A stretch of 37,464 nucleotides of DNA, taken from assembly GCA_937858715.1 (NCBI GenBank), contig CALLZY010000088.1, positions 1-37,464 on the forward strand. The letters are read 5' to 3'. The stretch is from an uncultured Chitinophagaceae bacterium (lineage in GTDB: Bacteria; Bacteroidota; Bacteroidia; Chitinophagales; Chitinophagaceae). Positions 16,531 through 24,998 of the stretch are shown here, piece after piece. The first letter of the stretch is position 1. Each line of letters begins with the position of its first letter. Below the pieces are notes generated by a model. The model worked only from the letters and a program-made list of their open reading frames with translations, was not told the DNA's origin and made no database searches. Position numbers and translations under genes: made by a program.

Positions 16531-17730
16531 TTAAACAAAATCCATGTATTTGTATTGCTTTGCGAGAATGGTTTTATCATCCGCATTCAGCCACCTGTTA
16601 AGTACTGTTGCATAGACATCTTTAAAATCAACATTGAACTTCAGGTCTCCCTCATCAAGGTCGGCAAGGTTGGGCATCGGGTTGATTATGCCTTTCTTTT
16701 TTAATGCTCCGCTAACCAAAAACATATTGTTGGCAGTGCCATGGTCAGTTCCGCCACTTGCATTTTGTTCTACCCGGCGGCCAAATTCAGAAAACGTAAA
16801 CAGGAGCACATCATTGAACCGGTTATTGGCTTTCAGGTCTTTTACAAAAGCACCCACTGCATCGTTCATTTCGGTAAACAGCCGCTGCTGTGTATTCTCC
16901 TGTCCGATATGCGTATCAAAACTTCCTAAAGAAACATAATAAACCTTTGTATTAATCTCTGAAAAAATCAGCGAAGCGATTGTTTTCAGGTTATTCCCTA
17001 AATCAGTTTTCGGATATTCCGCAGTCGTGGGATGCAACCTGCTTTGCTGGAAGATATAATCAGCCGAAGACAAGGTTTCTGCCATCGTTTTATATAGATA
17101 GTCAACAGGCTGTTCGCCTTTTTCATCTTTGTGGTTTTTTATTACATCCCTGAAGAATTTTTCATTGGCCGTTCCGTATAAACGTCTTGGGTCTTTTACT
17201 GCAATGCCTTTTATGTTTTCACCTTTTAATGCAAGGCTAAGCATATCATCAGTTTCAATGGTCTGTGTGGGCTTGTCGCATCCGTTGCACTGTGCATCCA
17301 AGTAGCGGCCCAGCCAGCCCGTTGTCCAGTACTCGCTGCTCTGGCTGGCCGTATGCCAAATATCCATACTGCGAAAATGGGACCTGTCGGGATTGGGGTA
17401 ACCTACATTGTTCAATATTGCCAGGCTGCCATCGTTATAAAAATCCCTGAATGATGTCAGTGCCGGATGCAATCCTGCCTCATCGGTAATGGAAAGCGAC
17501 TTGTCTTTTGTAATGCCCAGCTTAGGTCTTGCTTTATAATACAAATCATTGCGAACGGGAATTACAGTATTCAAACCGTCGTTGCCACCGCTTAGCTGCA
17601 GTATTACAACCACTTTGTTGCCTTGTGGCACCAGTGCCCTGCCTTCAAAAGCCTTTAAGAACTTAGGCAGCATCAGTGAAGCTGTTGCTAATGTTCCGGC
17701 CTGGATGAATTCTTTTCTTTTAAAGTACAT
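16531..17730 (-). CDS. DUF1501 domain protein
   Basis: A 399-residue DUF1501 (PF07394) protein, a group related to the alkaline phosphatase/sulfatase fold and usually exported. The N-terminus MYFKRKEFIQAGTLATASLM resembles a Tat signal, but the twin arginine is K-R-K. Family motifs are VVVILQLSGGNDGLNTVIP (about 40-58), GLHPALTSF, NPDRSHFRSMDIWHTAS (about 112-128), LGSFDTHIGQ (about 266-275), FSEFGRRVEQNASGGTDHGT (about 313-332). His and Asp residues in the last two are probable metal ligands. Its partner DUF1800 gene lies just upstream on the same strand, separated by a repeat. The pair is common in Bacteroidota and Planctomycetes, with no firm function. Confidence 0.92.
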   Translation of the reverse strand: MYFKRKEFIQAGTLATASLMLPKFLKAFEGRALVPQGNKVVVILQLSGGNDGLNTVIPVRNDLYYKARPKLGITKDKSLSITDEAGLHPALTSFRDFYNDGSLAILNNVGYPNPDRSHFRSMDIWHTASQSSEYWTTGWLGRYLDAQCNGCDKPTQTIETDDMLSLALKGENIKGIAVKDPRRLYGTANEKFFRDVIKNHKDEKGEQPVDYLYKTMAETLSSADYIFQQSRLHPTTAEYPKTDLGNNLKTIASLIFSEINTKVYYVSLGSFDTHIGQENTQQRLFTEMNDAVGAFVKDLKANNRFNDVLLFTFSEFGRRVEQNASGGTDHGTANNMFLVSGALKKKGIINPMPNLADLDEGDLKFNVDFKDVYATVLNRWLNADDKTILAKQYKYMDFV

Positions 17731-17750
17731 ATAGAATGTTTTGAACTATA

Positions 17751-17808
17751 CGCTGCAAGCGGCGAGCAGAGTGCTTAAACTCGTAGCTCATAACTCACGG
17801 CTTATAGC
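17751..17808. repeat. Degenerate heptamer tandem repeat between the DUF1800 and DUF1501 genes
   Basis: Read on the minus strand from 17808: GCTATAA, GCCGTGA, GTTATGA, GCTACGA, GTTTAA (one base short), GCACTCT, GCTCGCC, GCTTGCA. The 7-base period with a leading G and pyrimidine is kept while the units differ. It fills most of the 83-base gap. Confidence 0.6.
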
Positions 17809-17813
17809 TGGAC

Positions 17814-19280
17814 TCAACACAATTGATATTCCGGTGTGCTCATTACCTGCAATGTGGCAGTTTTGATAAAGTTTTCACGGCCGGTCTGGTCGCTGTATTG
17901 TTTTATCAGATCTTCAGCCACATTGTTTTTTACCTGCAGTAAATTTCTGTTTATTTTCTTCAGCAATTCTACCCTTGGCGTGGATTCAAAATACCGGACA
18001 TATTGTTTCCAGTCAATATCCACCATGATGGGTTTACCGGCCTTTTTTAACTCACCGGCAAGTTTTGCTTTAGGGTCATCCGTTTTCATACGTCCCATCA
18101 TCTGGTCGTCATCATCTTTAGGCCTGATGTTAAAATCATCCCTGTCGCTAATGAGCTGAGGAATTCGCATCCTCAGCATTAATGTGCTGCTGTCAATCCA
18201 TGTTTTGCCACCGGGCCAGCCGGCTACGTTGGGCGGATAAAAAAGCACTTGTCCCAAAGCTCTCTGTGTAAGCAATAATGCTTCGTCTTTCTCAAATTTC
18301 ATTGGCAGCATCCGCTGAATACCAACAAGCAGCTCAACCGGTGATTTTATCTGCGAGCCAATATTCTTTTCTTCATAAAACCATTCGCTGGTGAAAATAT
18401 CCTCAAGTAACTTGCTTATTTCATAATTGTTCTTGTGAAAACGTTCAGCCAGCCATTTCACTTTTGCTTCATCCACTTTTTCGTTTACCAGGAACTTATA
18501 CAGCTTACGGGTAATGTATGTTGCTGTTTGTTTTTCCTCCAGCAAGATGTTCAGTACATCATCACCGTCAAAATCACCAGTGTGTCCTAAAACGGTTTTA
18601 CTGCCAAAGTCATGCTGAAATTTTCTGAACACAAAATCACCACGCAGATTTGCCGTCCAGCCAGTGAAAGCCCTTGCAGCTTCTTTTATGTCATGCTCAG
18701 TGTAGTTTCCCCTGCCAAGCGTAAACAACTCCATTACTTCACGGGCAAAGTTTTCATTGGGATGATCCTTGCGGTTTTGCTGGTTGTTCAGAAAATTGAG
18801 CATAGCCGCTGTTTTCGAAACCTCCTTCAACATAGTACCAAAATTGCCCAGTGCATTTCTGCGCAGCACATCCAGCAAACCCTGCTGATAAAAAACATTC
18901 AGGTTGCGACATGCAAAATGGTTGTGCCAGAAAAAGGCCATTTTCTCCCGTAGCTGTTGCGAACTGTTTACCATTTCATACATCCAGTACAGGTTCAGGT
19001 TACGGATGCTTTCCCTGTTTTTCTGCTGCACTTTCTTTTTTTCATCAGCATCCATCTCTTTTTTTTGCAGACGGCCTGCATCTTCCAGGCCCTGCCAGAG
19101 ACCTTTCAGGTAATCATCGGCCACATCTATATAATCCGGTTTTTTGGATGAGGCTTTAACCAATGCCTTATAAAACTCAACGGGGGTGTACTTAGAAAGG
19201 TCGTCCAGTTGCTCCACAGCCGGACCGAAACCGGCACGCCATAACAAATGCTGGTTTTTTACCTGGTTACTCAGCGACAT
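17814..19280 (-). CDS. DUF1800 domain protein
   Basis: A 488-residue DUF1800 (PF08811) protein of unknown function that is regularly encoded beside DUF1501. I start at 19280, giving MSLSNQVKNQHLLWRAGFGP; HLLxRxGFGP is the usual family start. The longer frame to 19334 adds 18 residues without support. Other features are MAFFWHNHFACR (about 120-131), the NENFAREVMELFTLGRGNYTE segment (about 185-200), ARAFTGW, and PPNVAGWPGGKTWIDSSTLM (about 355-375), all typical. No clear signal peptide is seen. It lies first in the two-gene minus-strand unit and is divergent from alkB. Confidence 0.92.
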   Translation of the reverse strand: MSLSNQVKNQHLLWRAGFGPAVEQLDDLSKYTPVEFYKALVKASSKKPDYIDVADDYLKGLWQGLEDAGRLQKKEMDADEKKKVQQKNRESIRNLNLYWMYEMVNSSQQLREKMAFFWHNHFACRNLNVFYQQGLLDVLRRNALGNFGTMLKEVSKTAAMLNFLNNQQNRKDHPNENFAREVMELFTLGRGNYTEHDIKEAARAFTGWTANLRGDFVFRKFQHDFGSKTVLGHTGDFDGDDVLNILLEEKQTATYITRKLYKFLVNEKVDEAKVKWLAERFHKNNYEISKLLEDIFTSEWFYEEKNIGSQIKSPVELLVGIQRMLPMKFEKDEALLLTQRALGQVLFYPPNVAGWPGGKTWIDSSTLMLRMRIPQLISDRDDFNIRPKDDDDQMMGRMKTDDPKAKLAGELKKAGKPIMVDIDWKQYVRYFESTPRVELLKKINRNLLQVKNNVAEDLIKQYSDQTGRENFIKTATLQVMSTPEYQLC

Positions 19281-19364
19281 GAAATTTATTTTGATTTTGA
19301 CTGAAACTAAAATGAATGGTTTAAATGCTACCATAAAACGAATAACTATGCCATAATATTTTTT

Positions 19365-19372
19365 TACATTTG
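19365..19372 (+). promoter_or_regulatory. Predicted -7 box for alkB (TACATTTG)
   Basis: TACATTTG matches TAnnTTTG exactly and lies 15 bases before the alkB ATG. It is in the 107-base divergent gap with the DUF1800 gene. No clear -33 TTTG is seen. Confidence 0.5.
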
Positions 19373-19387
19373 AATTAATCTGTTAAA

Positions 19388-20443
19388 ATGCAAACAAGAG
19401 TATTAAAATTTTTTATACCTTTTATTTTCTTTGCGGGAGCAATAAATGCCTTTACTACACATGGCTGGGCAATCGGTATTCCTCTTGCACTTGCATGGTG
19501 GCTTATCCCATTGCTGGAATTACTGATTAAACCCAACCCATCCAACCTAAGCGAAGCCGAAGAAGAAATGGCAAAGAAAAGCAAAGTGTACGACTGGCTA
19601 CTATATCTTGTTGTTCCTCTGCAATACACCTGCCTTTACCTGTTCCTTAGTACATGGAATGATAATAGTTTTACTGTTTATGAGACCGCCGGAAGGATTG
19701 CAGTAATGGGTTTATTGTGCGGTGTGTTTGGAATTAATGTAGGTCACGAGCTGGGCCACAGGGTAAACAAAGTTGAACAAACACTGGCAAAATCGCTGCT
19801 GCTTACATCTCTTTACATGCACTTTTTTACTGAACATAACAAAGGGCATCATAAAAGAGTGGCCACCCCCGATGATCCCAGCAGTGCCAGATACGGCGAG
19901 ATGATTTACCTGTTTTATTTTCGTACTATCATTTTCAGCTATTTCAGCGCCTGGCATATTGCCAACGAAGAAACCAGGAAAAAGGAGAAGCCGGTTTTTT
20001 CGCTTTACAATGAAATGATACTCTTTCATATCATTCAGATATGTTTTGTTGTGCTGATACTGTTGCTGTTTGGCTGGCTGGTTACTGTGTATTTCCTGAT
20101 TGCTGCAGCGATTGGCATTATGCTGCTTGAAACCGTTAATTACATTGAGCATTACGGTTTGCAGCGTAATAAAATGGCAGATGGCAAATACGAAAGGGCA
20201 GTGCCGGCTCACAGTTGGAACAGTGATCATATTATTGGGCGAATACTCCTCTTTGAACTAAGCCGCCATTCGGACCATCATTATCTTGCCAGCCGTAAAT
20301 ACCAGATACTGCGGCACCACGATAATTCGCCACAAATGCCCACTGGTTATCCGGGCATGATGATACTAGCACTGATACCACCGGCCTGGTTTTATGTTAT
20401 GAATAAAAAAATAAGCGGCTTGCAAAAAATGGATAAGGTTTAA
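19388..20443 (+). CDS. alkB: Alkane 1-monooxygenase (AlkB-type)
   Basis: A 351-residue integral-membrane di-iron hydroxylase. The histidine boxes are all present: H120-E-L-G-H124, E149-H-x-x-G-H154-H155 followed by KRVATPDDPSSA, NYIEH255YGL, and LSRH294-SDH297-H298. These assign it to AlkB rather than to fatty-acid desaturases. The enzyme oxidises the terminal methyl of medium-chain alkanes to 1-alcohols, using electrons from rubredoxin. There is no rubredoxin, rubredoxin reductase or alcohol dehydrogenase gene in the window, so electron supply must be encoded elsewhere. It has about six membrane segments. Single gene; the next gene converges six bases on. The natural substrate cannot be told. 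Confidence 0.93.
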   Translation: MQTRVLKFFIPFIFFAGAINAFTTHGWAIGIPLALAWWLIPLLELLIKPNPSNLSEAEEEMAKKSKVYDWLLYLVVPLQYTCLYLFLSTWNDNSFTVYETAGRIAVMGLLCGVFGINVGHELGHRVNKVEQTLAKSLLLTSLYMHFFTEHNKGHHKRVATPDDPSSARYGEMIYLFYFRTIIFSYFSAWHIANEETRKKEKPVFSLYNEMILFHIIQICFVVLILLLFGWLVTVYFLIAAAIGIMLLETVNYIEHYGLQRNKMADGKYERAVPAHSWNSDHIIGRILLFELSRHSDHHYLASRKYQILRHHDNSPQMPTGYPGMMILALIPPAWFYVMNKKISGLQKMDKV

Positions 20444-20449
20444 TGGAAA

Positions 20450-21136
20450 TTATTTAGACTTCCCTTTTACAGGAATTATCCATTTGGCCCCAATACCAAA
20501 ATTGTTTAAGTATCCAAGGCCAAGGCTTGATCCGAAAGAAAAATTCTTTCTTTTTTCCTTTGTATCGTTATAAGATAATACTGCCTCTGTTTGTGTATAG
20601 CCTATACTTACAAAATCGGCAAATTTCAGTTCGAGCAGCAATCTTTTTCCAGTTCTGTATGCAACCCCCGGAAAAAGCCCGGCACTGAGACCATAAGATT
20701 TTTCTTTTGAATAGTAATTATTAGTGTACTGCCTGTCAGAAAAATTCAAGCCCATACGTCCTTCAGCAAACAAAAAGAAGCTCTTTCCAATAGACTTATA
20801 ACGCCTTGAGAAATATCCGGCACCTGCATTATATCCATCAGATTTGTAATCAGAAGATGCTTGTGTTGGATAAGATGTTTTAGAAACATTGTATCCGGCA
20901 TCAACAAAAAAACCATTAAGCCGATTTTCTTTTTTTGCAATACCAAAATCAAAAGCAAGGTTAAAACCTGTTGTCTTGTAATCAACGGGAGTAAGTCCTG
21001 AAAATGTATTCTGAACAGAAGAAGAAAAGTTCAATCCGGCACCGGCTATTTTTTCACCCGGTTGAAATTGTGCCACAGAGATATCAGATACTAATAAACC
21101 TGCAATGCTAATAAGCAATAAGTAATTCTTTCTCAT
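20450..21136 (-). CDS. Outer-membrane beta-barrel protein, hypothetical
   Basis: A 228-residue protein with a signal peptide (MRKNYLLLISIAGLLVSDISVAQ; likely cleavage near residue 22). It is then composed of alternating amphipathic strands rich in Gly, Tyr and Phe, such as FNLAFDFGIAK, GYNAGAGYFSRRY, FFLFAEGRMGLNF and NFSFGSSLGLGYL. This is the look of a small 8-10 strand outer-membrane barrel. No catalytic motif is seen. It converges with alkB, with six bases between the stop codons. Function unknown; a structural or adhesion role would fit. Confidence 0.75.
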   Translation of the reverse strand: MRKNYLLLISIAGLLVSDISVAQFQPGEKIAGAGLNFSSSVQNTFSGLTPVDYKTTGFNLAFDFGIAKKENRLNGFFVDAGYNVSKTSYPTQASSDYKSDGYNAGAGYFSRRYKSIGKSFFLFAEGRMGLNFSDRQYTNNYYSKEKSYGLSAGLFPGVAYRTGKRLLLELKFADFVSIGYTQTEAVLSYNDTKEKRKNFSFGSSLGLGYLNNFGIGAKWIIPVKGKSK

Positions 21137-21477
21137 AAAATAGATTTTGTCTGCAAATATGTATTCAGCATTATAAACAAAGAATGATTATTGGTCTTTT
21201 CACAAATGTTTATGTTAAGAAAAAAGAAAACATAAAAAGGAAAGCAGCGAAGTTCATTTATTCATACCTCCGATCAGTTTTACCCCTCTTATGAATTATT
21301 ATTTCTCAATCGTAAAGTTTCCAGGAAATTACATTGCCAGTATCTGAGGGTATCTGCCGCTTTATGCGGCTTAGAAACGCTGTTGCAATAATTATCGGCC
21401 AAAAAAAGCTTTTGAATTAAAAATCTGAATATTTTAGGCACAATTACTTTCATTACCAAAAACCAACAAAAACAATC
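21137..21477. other. 341-base divergent intergenic region
   Basis: AT-rich, between the barrel protein (minus) and the M43 protease (plus). One short hairpin is seen: GCCGC at 21356-21360 and GCGGC at 21366-21370 with a TTTAT loop, without a T-tract. TATTTTAG and TACTTTCA upstream of the protease only partly resemble TAnnTTTG. No convincing ORF or RNA was found. Confidence 0.5.
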
Positions 21478-22467
21478 ATGAGAAAAACATTTATTACCCT
21501 TGCCGCCGGTGCAATGCTGTTTGCTATCGGTTGTACAAAGTCTGCAAAGAATGAACCCAAAGCCGTTACTCAAGAAGAAGAGGTGTCTGCTTCTGCTACA
21601 CAACGCCAATGTTCTTCTTATGAAGTATTACAAGAACAAATAGCAGCCGACCCTGCCCGTGGAAAAAGATTACAGGCAATTGAAGATCTGACCAAACAAA
21701 TTATTGAGAACCCTTCACAGTTCCGTCTTTTAGCCGATGGGACAATAGAAATACCGGTAGTCTTTAATGTCCTTTACAGAACTGCAGCCCAAAATGTCTC
21801 TTTGGCTCAATTACAATCGCAAATTGATGTGCTGAACAAAGATTATGCGGCCACAAATTCAGACTATAACAAAGTACCTTCATTCTTTCAGGGTGTTGCT
21901 GCTGGCAATACAGGTATAAAATTTGTTTTAGATGCTGTAAACCGCAGGAGCACAAATACTGTGAGCTGGAGCACAAACGATGCCATGAAAAAAAGTGCAA
22001 AAGGAATTGCTCCAACCAGCCCTACTACCAAATTGAATATTTGGGTTTGTAACATGGGTGGTGGCATTCTTGGTTATGCCCAGTTTCCCGGTGGCTCTTC
22101 GGCAACCGACGGAGTAGTTCTTGACGACAATGCGACAGGAAATACAGGGACAGCCGCTGCTCCTTTTAACTTAGGCAGAACTGCAACTCACGAAGTGGGT
22201 CATTGGCTGAACCTGCGTCACATTTGGGGTGATGCCACTTGCGGTAACGATCAGGTTGGTGACACTCCACTGCATAATACTGCTAACTATGGTTGTCCTG
22301 CATCAGGACACAGAAGCACTTGTACAGGAACACCTGTTGAAATGACCATGAATTACATGGACTATACAGATGATGCCTGCATGTATATGTTCAGTGCCGG
22401 ACAAAAAGCCAGAATGCAAGCAACTTTTGCTGTTGGTGGAGGCAGAAACAGTTTTGCCCAGCCATAA
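21478..22467 (+). CDS. Secreted M43-type zinc metalloprotease, lipoprotein
   Basis: A 329-residue metzincin of the pappalysin/cytophagalysin group (M43B). The zinc site is HEVGHWLNLRHIWG: H238, E239 as catalytic base, H242 and H248. The Met-turn is MTMNYMDY (about 289-296). Cysteine-rich loops follow the zinc site, as is usual. The signal peptide ends FAIGC, with Cys19 as the probable lipidation site, so the protein is likely attached to the outer membrane. The linker KNEPKAVTQEEEV is low complexity. No C-terminal type IX sorting domain is seen. It should cleave proteins or peptides outside the cell, which would complement the peptide importers about 5 kb away; the link is inference. A terminator follows at 22498. 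Confidence 0.92.
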   Translation: MRKTFITLAAGAMLFAIGCTKSAKNEPKAVTQEEEVSASATQRQCSSYEVLQEQIAADPARGKRLQAIEDLTKQIIENPSQFRLLADGTIEIPVVFNVLYRTAAQNVSLAQLQSQIDVLNKDYAATNSDYNKVPSFFQGVAAGNTGIKFVLDAVNRRSTNTVSWSTNDAMKKSAKGIAPTSPTTKLNIWVCNMGGGILGYAQFPGGSSATDGVVLDDNATGNTGTAAAPFNLGRTATHEVGHWLNLRHIWGDATCGNDQVGDTPLHNTANYGCPASGHRSTCTGTPVEMTMNYMDYTDDACMYMFSAGQKARMQATFAVGGGRNSFAQP

Positions 22468-22497
22468 CAGTTTTACAGAAATAAAGACCATATAAAG

Positions 22498-22525
22498 AAA
22501 ATGCCCCTTTTAACCGGGGCATTTT
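22498..22525 (+). terminator. Bidirectional terminator between M43 protease and serS
   Basis: AAAATGCCCC at 22498-22507 pairs with GGGGCATTTT at 22516-22525 around an eight-base loop. T-rich sequence follows on both strands, fitting the converging genes. Confidence 0.85.
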
Positions 22526-22545
22526 TATTTCCTTCTGATGATGGC

Positions 22546-23817
22546 TTATTGAATTATCTCTTTGCCAAAATAACTATGCAGAACCTCCGGTAATTTTACT
22601 CCATCAGGTGTTTGGTTATTCTCCAGCAAACAAGCCACAATTCTTGGCAAGGCCAATGAGCTTCCGTTGAGTGAATGTAGTAACTGTGTTTTACCATTTT
22701 CATTTTTAAACCGGATCTTCATCCTGTTCGTCTGAAAGGCTTCAAAGTTAGAAACAGAACTCACTTCCAGCCATTTTTGCTGCGCTGCGCTGAACACTTC
22801 AAAGTCATAGGTAAGTGCCGATGCAAAACTCATGTCTCCGCCACAAAGCCTGATGATGCGGTATTGCAGTTCAAGTGAACTGAGTAATTTCTCCACATGG
22901 TTCACCATTTCTTCCAATACATCATAGCTTTTATCAGGATGCACCAGTTGAACTATTTCCACTTTGTCAAATTGATGAACCCGGTTCAATCCACGAACAT
23001 CTGCGCCAAAACTTCCCGCTTCCCTTCTGAAACAAGGAGAATAGGCCGTCATCATGATGGGCAGGTCTGATTCCTTCACAATTTCTCCGCGGTAAATATT
23101 GGTGACCGGAACTTCAGCCGTAGGTATCATATAAAAATTATCGGCCTGTATATAATACATCTGTCCTTCCTTATCGGGCAATTGTCCAGTTCCGTAAGCA
23201 GTCGCTTCATTAACCATCAGCGGTGGCAGGTATTCAGTATAACCCGCAGCCGTATTAAAATCAAGGAAGTAGGAAATTAACGCCCTTTCTAATTTGGCCC
23301 CCTTCCCTTTAAACACAGGGAATCCGCTTCCGGTTATCTTAACACCGGTTTCAAAATCAACAATATCATATTTCTTAATCAGATCCCAATGCGGGACAGC
23401 ACCTTCTGGTAAAGTAACTTTTGCACCCCCTTCCCTGATTACCACATTATCTGCAGCGGCTTTTCCTTCAGGCACTTTTTCTGAGGGCAGATTGGGTAAC
23501 AACACCAGTTTATCGTTTAATTGTTTTTCTGTTTCAGCCAGTTTATCGGCAAGAGGCTGCTGTGCTTCTTTGAAAGAGGCCACTTCCTGCTTTTTAGCTT
23601 CAGCTTCTTCCTTCTGGCCCTTAGCCATCAGGGCACCAATTTCTTTTGATGCTGCATTAACTTTTGACAATAATGTATCTGACTCCTGTTGTATTTTCTT
23701 TCTTTCATCATCCAGTGCAATTATTTCATCCACCAGGTTAATCTGGGTAAAATATTTTACCGCCAACCTGTCTTTCACTTTCTGCGTATCATTCCGCAAT
23801 ACCTGAATTTGTAGCAT
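22546..23817 (-). CDS. serS: Seryl-tRNA synthetase
   Basis: A class II synthetase of 423 residues that charges tRNA-Ser. I start it at 23817, giving MLQIQVLRNDTQKVKDRL, the expected N-terminus. The frame extends to 24024 but that part overlaps the divergent small gene and lacks family similarity. An N-terminal coiled-coil arm (about residues 25-110, rich in Lys, Glu and Ala) binds the tRNA long arm. Motif 2 reads FRREAGSFGADVRGLNRVHQFDKVE, here given in two parts: FRREAGSFGADVRG and LNRVHQFDKVE. Motif 3 reads LNGSSLALPRIVACLLENN. Normal length, no signs of damage. A -7 box at 23835-23842 supports the start. Confidence 0.98.
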   Translation of the reverse strand: MLQIQVLRNDTQKVKDRLAVKYFTQINLVDEIIALDDERKKIQQESDTLLSKVNAASKEIGALMAKGQKEEAEAKKQEVASFKEAQQPLADKLAETEKQLNDKLVLLPNLPSEKVPEGKAAADNVVIREGGAKVTLPEGAVPHWDLIKKYDIVDFETGVKITGSGFPVFKGKGAKLERALISYFLDFNTAAGYTEYLPPLMVNEATAYGTGQLPDKEGQMYYIQADNFYMIPTAEVPVTNIYRGEIVKESDLPIMMTAYSPCFRREAGSFGADVRGLNRVHQFDKVEIVQLVHPDKSYDVLEEMVNHVEKLLSSLELQYRIIRLCGGDMSFASALTYDFEVFSAAQQKWLEVSSVSNFEAFQTNRMKIRFKNENGKTQLLHSLNGSSLALPRIVACLLENNQTPDGVKLPEVLHSYFGKEIIQ

Positions 23818-23834
23818 CTTTTTTCCTTTTGCTG

Positions 23835-23842
23835 CAAAGATA
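23835..23842 (-). promoter_or_regulatory. Predicted -7 box for serS (TATCTTTG)
   Basis: The minus strand has an exact TAnnTTTG match, 17 bases before the serS ATG at 23817. It confirms that the longer upstream frame is not used. Confidence 0.55.
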
Positions 23843-23880
23843 ACCGCTGACAAAGTTGGAAAGGCCAAATTCCCTGTCAT

Positions 23881-23888
23881 TATCTTTG
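23881..23888 (+). promoter_or_regulatory. Predicted -7 box for the small protein gene (TATCTTTG)
   Basis: An exact TAnnTTTG match, only five bases before the ATG at 23894. If used, the mRNA would start at or near the start codon. It is identical to, and diverges from, the serS box 46 bases away. Confidence 0.45.
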
Positions 23889-23893
23889 CCAGC

Positions 23894-24241
23894 ATGGGTG
23901 CAGAAGTAGATTTAAAATTAAAATGGCAAGTGCTGGAAGAAAAACTGGCGGAACGTTTTGGCAAAAAGCCAGACCTTAACGCTATTCTTTTCCTCATTGG
24001 TGTGCAGGAGGCCGGTATTCCCAAAAAGGAGTTTACAAAAGAAGAAAAAACAGATCTGATGCATGTGGCCGTTTGTACTATTCTTGTCCCGGGACGGTAC
24101 TATGAACTGATGTGGGTTGAGGATACCGGCTGGCCGCATTTTAAACAATTGCAGCGGATGCCTGAAATGACGACCGACGAACAGGAAGAATTTCTGAAGA
24201 AATACATTATTCGTTATTTTGAAAAGAATAAATTTATCTGA
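23894..24241 (+). CDS. Conserved small protein of unknown function
   Basis: A 115-residue soluble protein beginning MGAEVDLKLKWQVLEEKLAE. I recognise no domain. It is acidic-basic mixed and mainly helical in look, with a Trp- and Tyr-rich centre (RYYELMWVEDTGWPHFKQL) and a C-terminal EEFLKKYIIRYFEKNKFI. From memory, similar proteins occur beside serS or a cyclophilin in other Bacteroidota, which would suggest a conserved housekeeping role; not checked. Its TGA overlaps the ATG of the cyclophilin gene by one base, so the two are coupled. The start is uncertain because a -7 box ends five bases upstream; a GTG at residue 13 is an alternative. Confidence 0.75.
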   Translation: MGAEVDLKLKWQVLEEKLAERFGKKPDLNAILFLIGVQEAGIPKKEFTKEEKTDLMHVAVCTILVPGRYYELMWVEDTGWPHFKQLQRMPEMTTDEQEEFLKKYIIRYFEKNKFI

Positions 24242-24936
24242 TGAAGAAAATTTCATTATTACTGGTTGTTGCCCTGTTATCATTATCAGGTTACAGCCAA
24301 AAAGATTCCACTCTTAAAAAGAAAGATTTTAAAAAAGATGTGCTGCTGCAAACCACTATGGGTGATATTGTAGTGCGCCTGTCTGACTCAACTCCGTTGC
24401 ACCGGGATAATTTTCTGAAACTTGTAAAGATTGGCTATTTTGACAGCGTACTTTTTCACCGGGTGATAAAAGATTTTATGATACAAGGCGGTGACCCGGA
24501 CAGCAAAAATGCCCCCGCTGGTCAACCGTTGGGAAATGGCGGGCCTGCTTATACTATCCCTGCGGAGTTCAGGCAAAGCCTGTTTCATAAAAAGGGAGTA
24601 ATTGCGGCTGCCCGTGATAACAACCCCCAAAAAGCCAGCAGTGGCAGCCAGTTTTATATTGTTCAGGGCAAAAAATTTACTGAGGCCGATTTAGAAAACT
24701 TAGAAAATAACAGGCTGAAACGAAAGATTCCCGCCGACCAGAAAGAAGTATATAAAACCCTTGGTGGCACACCACATCTTGACCAGAACTATACCGTTTT
24801 TGGCGAAGTAGTTAAAGGTCTTGAAGTTGTTGATAACATTGCGGCCGTTGAAACCAGCAAAGCCGCTGACCGTGACAGGCCTTTACAAGATGTACGAATA
24901 ATAAAAGCCAAACTGGTAAAACGAAAAAAGAAATAG
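24241..24936 (+). CDS. Secreted peptidyl-prolyl cis-trans isomerase, cyclophilin type
   Basis: A 231-residue protein with a signal peptide (MKKISLLLVVALLSLSGYSQ, cleavage near residue 19) and a cyclophilin domain. The active-site region is visible: FHRVIKDFMIQGGDP (with the conserved Arg and Phe), then SSGSQFYIVQGKKF (Gln), and the late NYTVFGEVVKGLEVVD. It catalyses proline isomerisation during folding of exported proteins in the periplasm. An insertion (TEADLENLENNRLKRKIPADQKE) between the Gln motif and the final strand lengthens the domain, as often seen in Bacteroidota homologues. It is coupled to the preceding small gene by a TGATG overlap and ended by the hairpin at 24945. Confidence 0.95.
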   Translation: MKKISLLLVVALLSLSGYSQKDSTLKKKDFKKDVLLQTTMGDIVVRLSDSTPLHRDNFLKLVKIGYFDSVLFHRVIKDFMIQGGDPDSKNAPAGQPLGNGGPAYTIPAEFRQSLFHKKGVIAAARDNNPQKASSGSQFYIVQGKKFTEADLENLENNRLKRKIPADQKEVYKTLGGTPHLDQNYTVFGEVVKGLEVVDNIAAVETSKAADRDRPLQDVRIIKAKLVKRKKK

Positions 24937-24944
24937 CCACTAGT

Positions 24945-24977
24945 AAAAAAAGGAGATGCTTACACGCATCTCCTTTT
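24945..24977. terminator. Bidirectional terminator between cyclophilin and OMP genes
   Basis: AAAAGGAGATGC at 24948-24959 pairs fully with GCATCTCCTTTT at 24966-24977 around a six-base loop. Seven T follow on the minus strand and a T-rich stretch on the plus strand. Confidence 0.88.
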
Positions 24978-24998
24978 CTTTGTTTTATTCAAAATGTT

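Noticed and set aside
22546-24024. Long serS frame with 69 extra N-terminal residues
   Set aside because: The extension lacks similarity to seryl-tRNA synthetase, runs through an exact -7 box at 23835-23842 and overlaps the divergent small gene.
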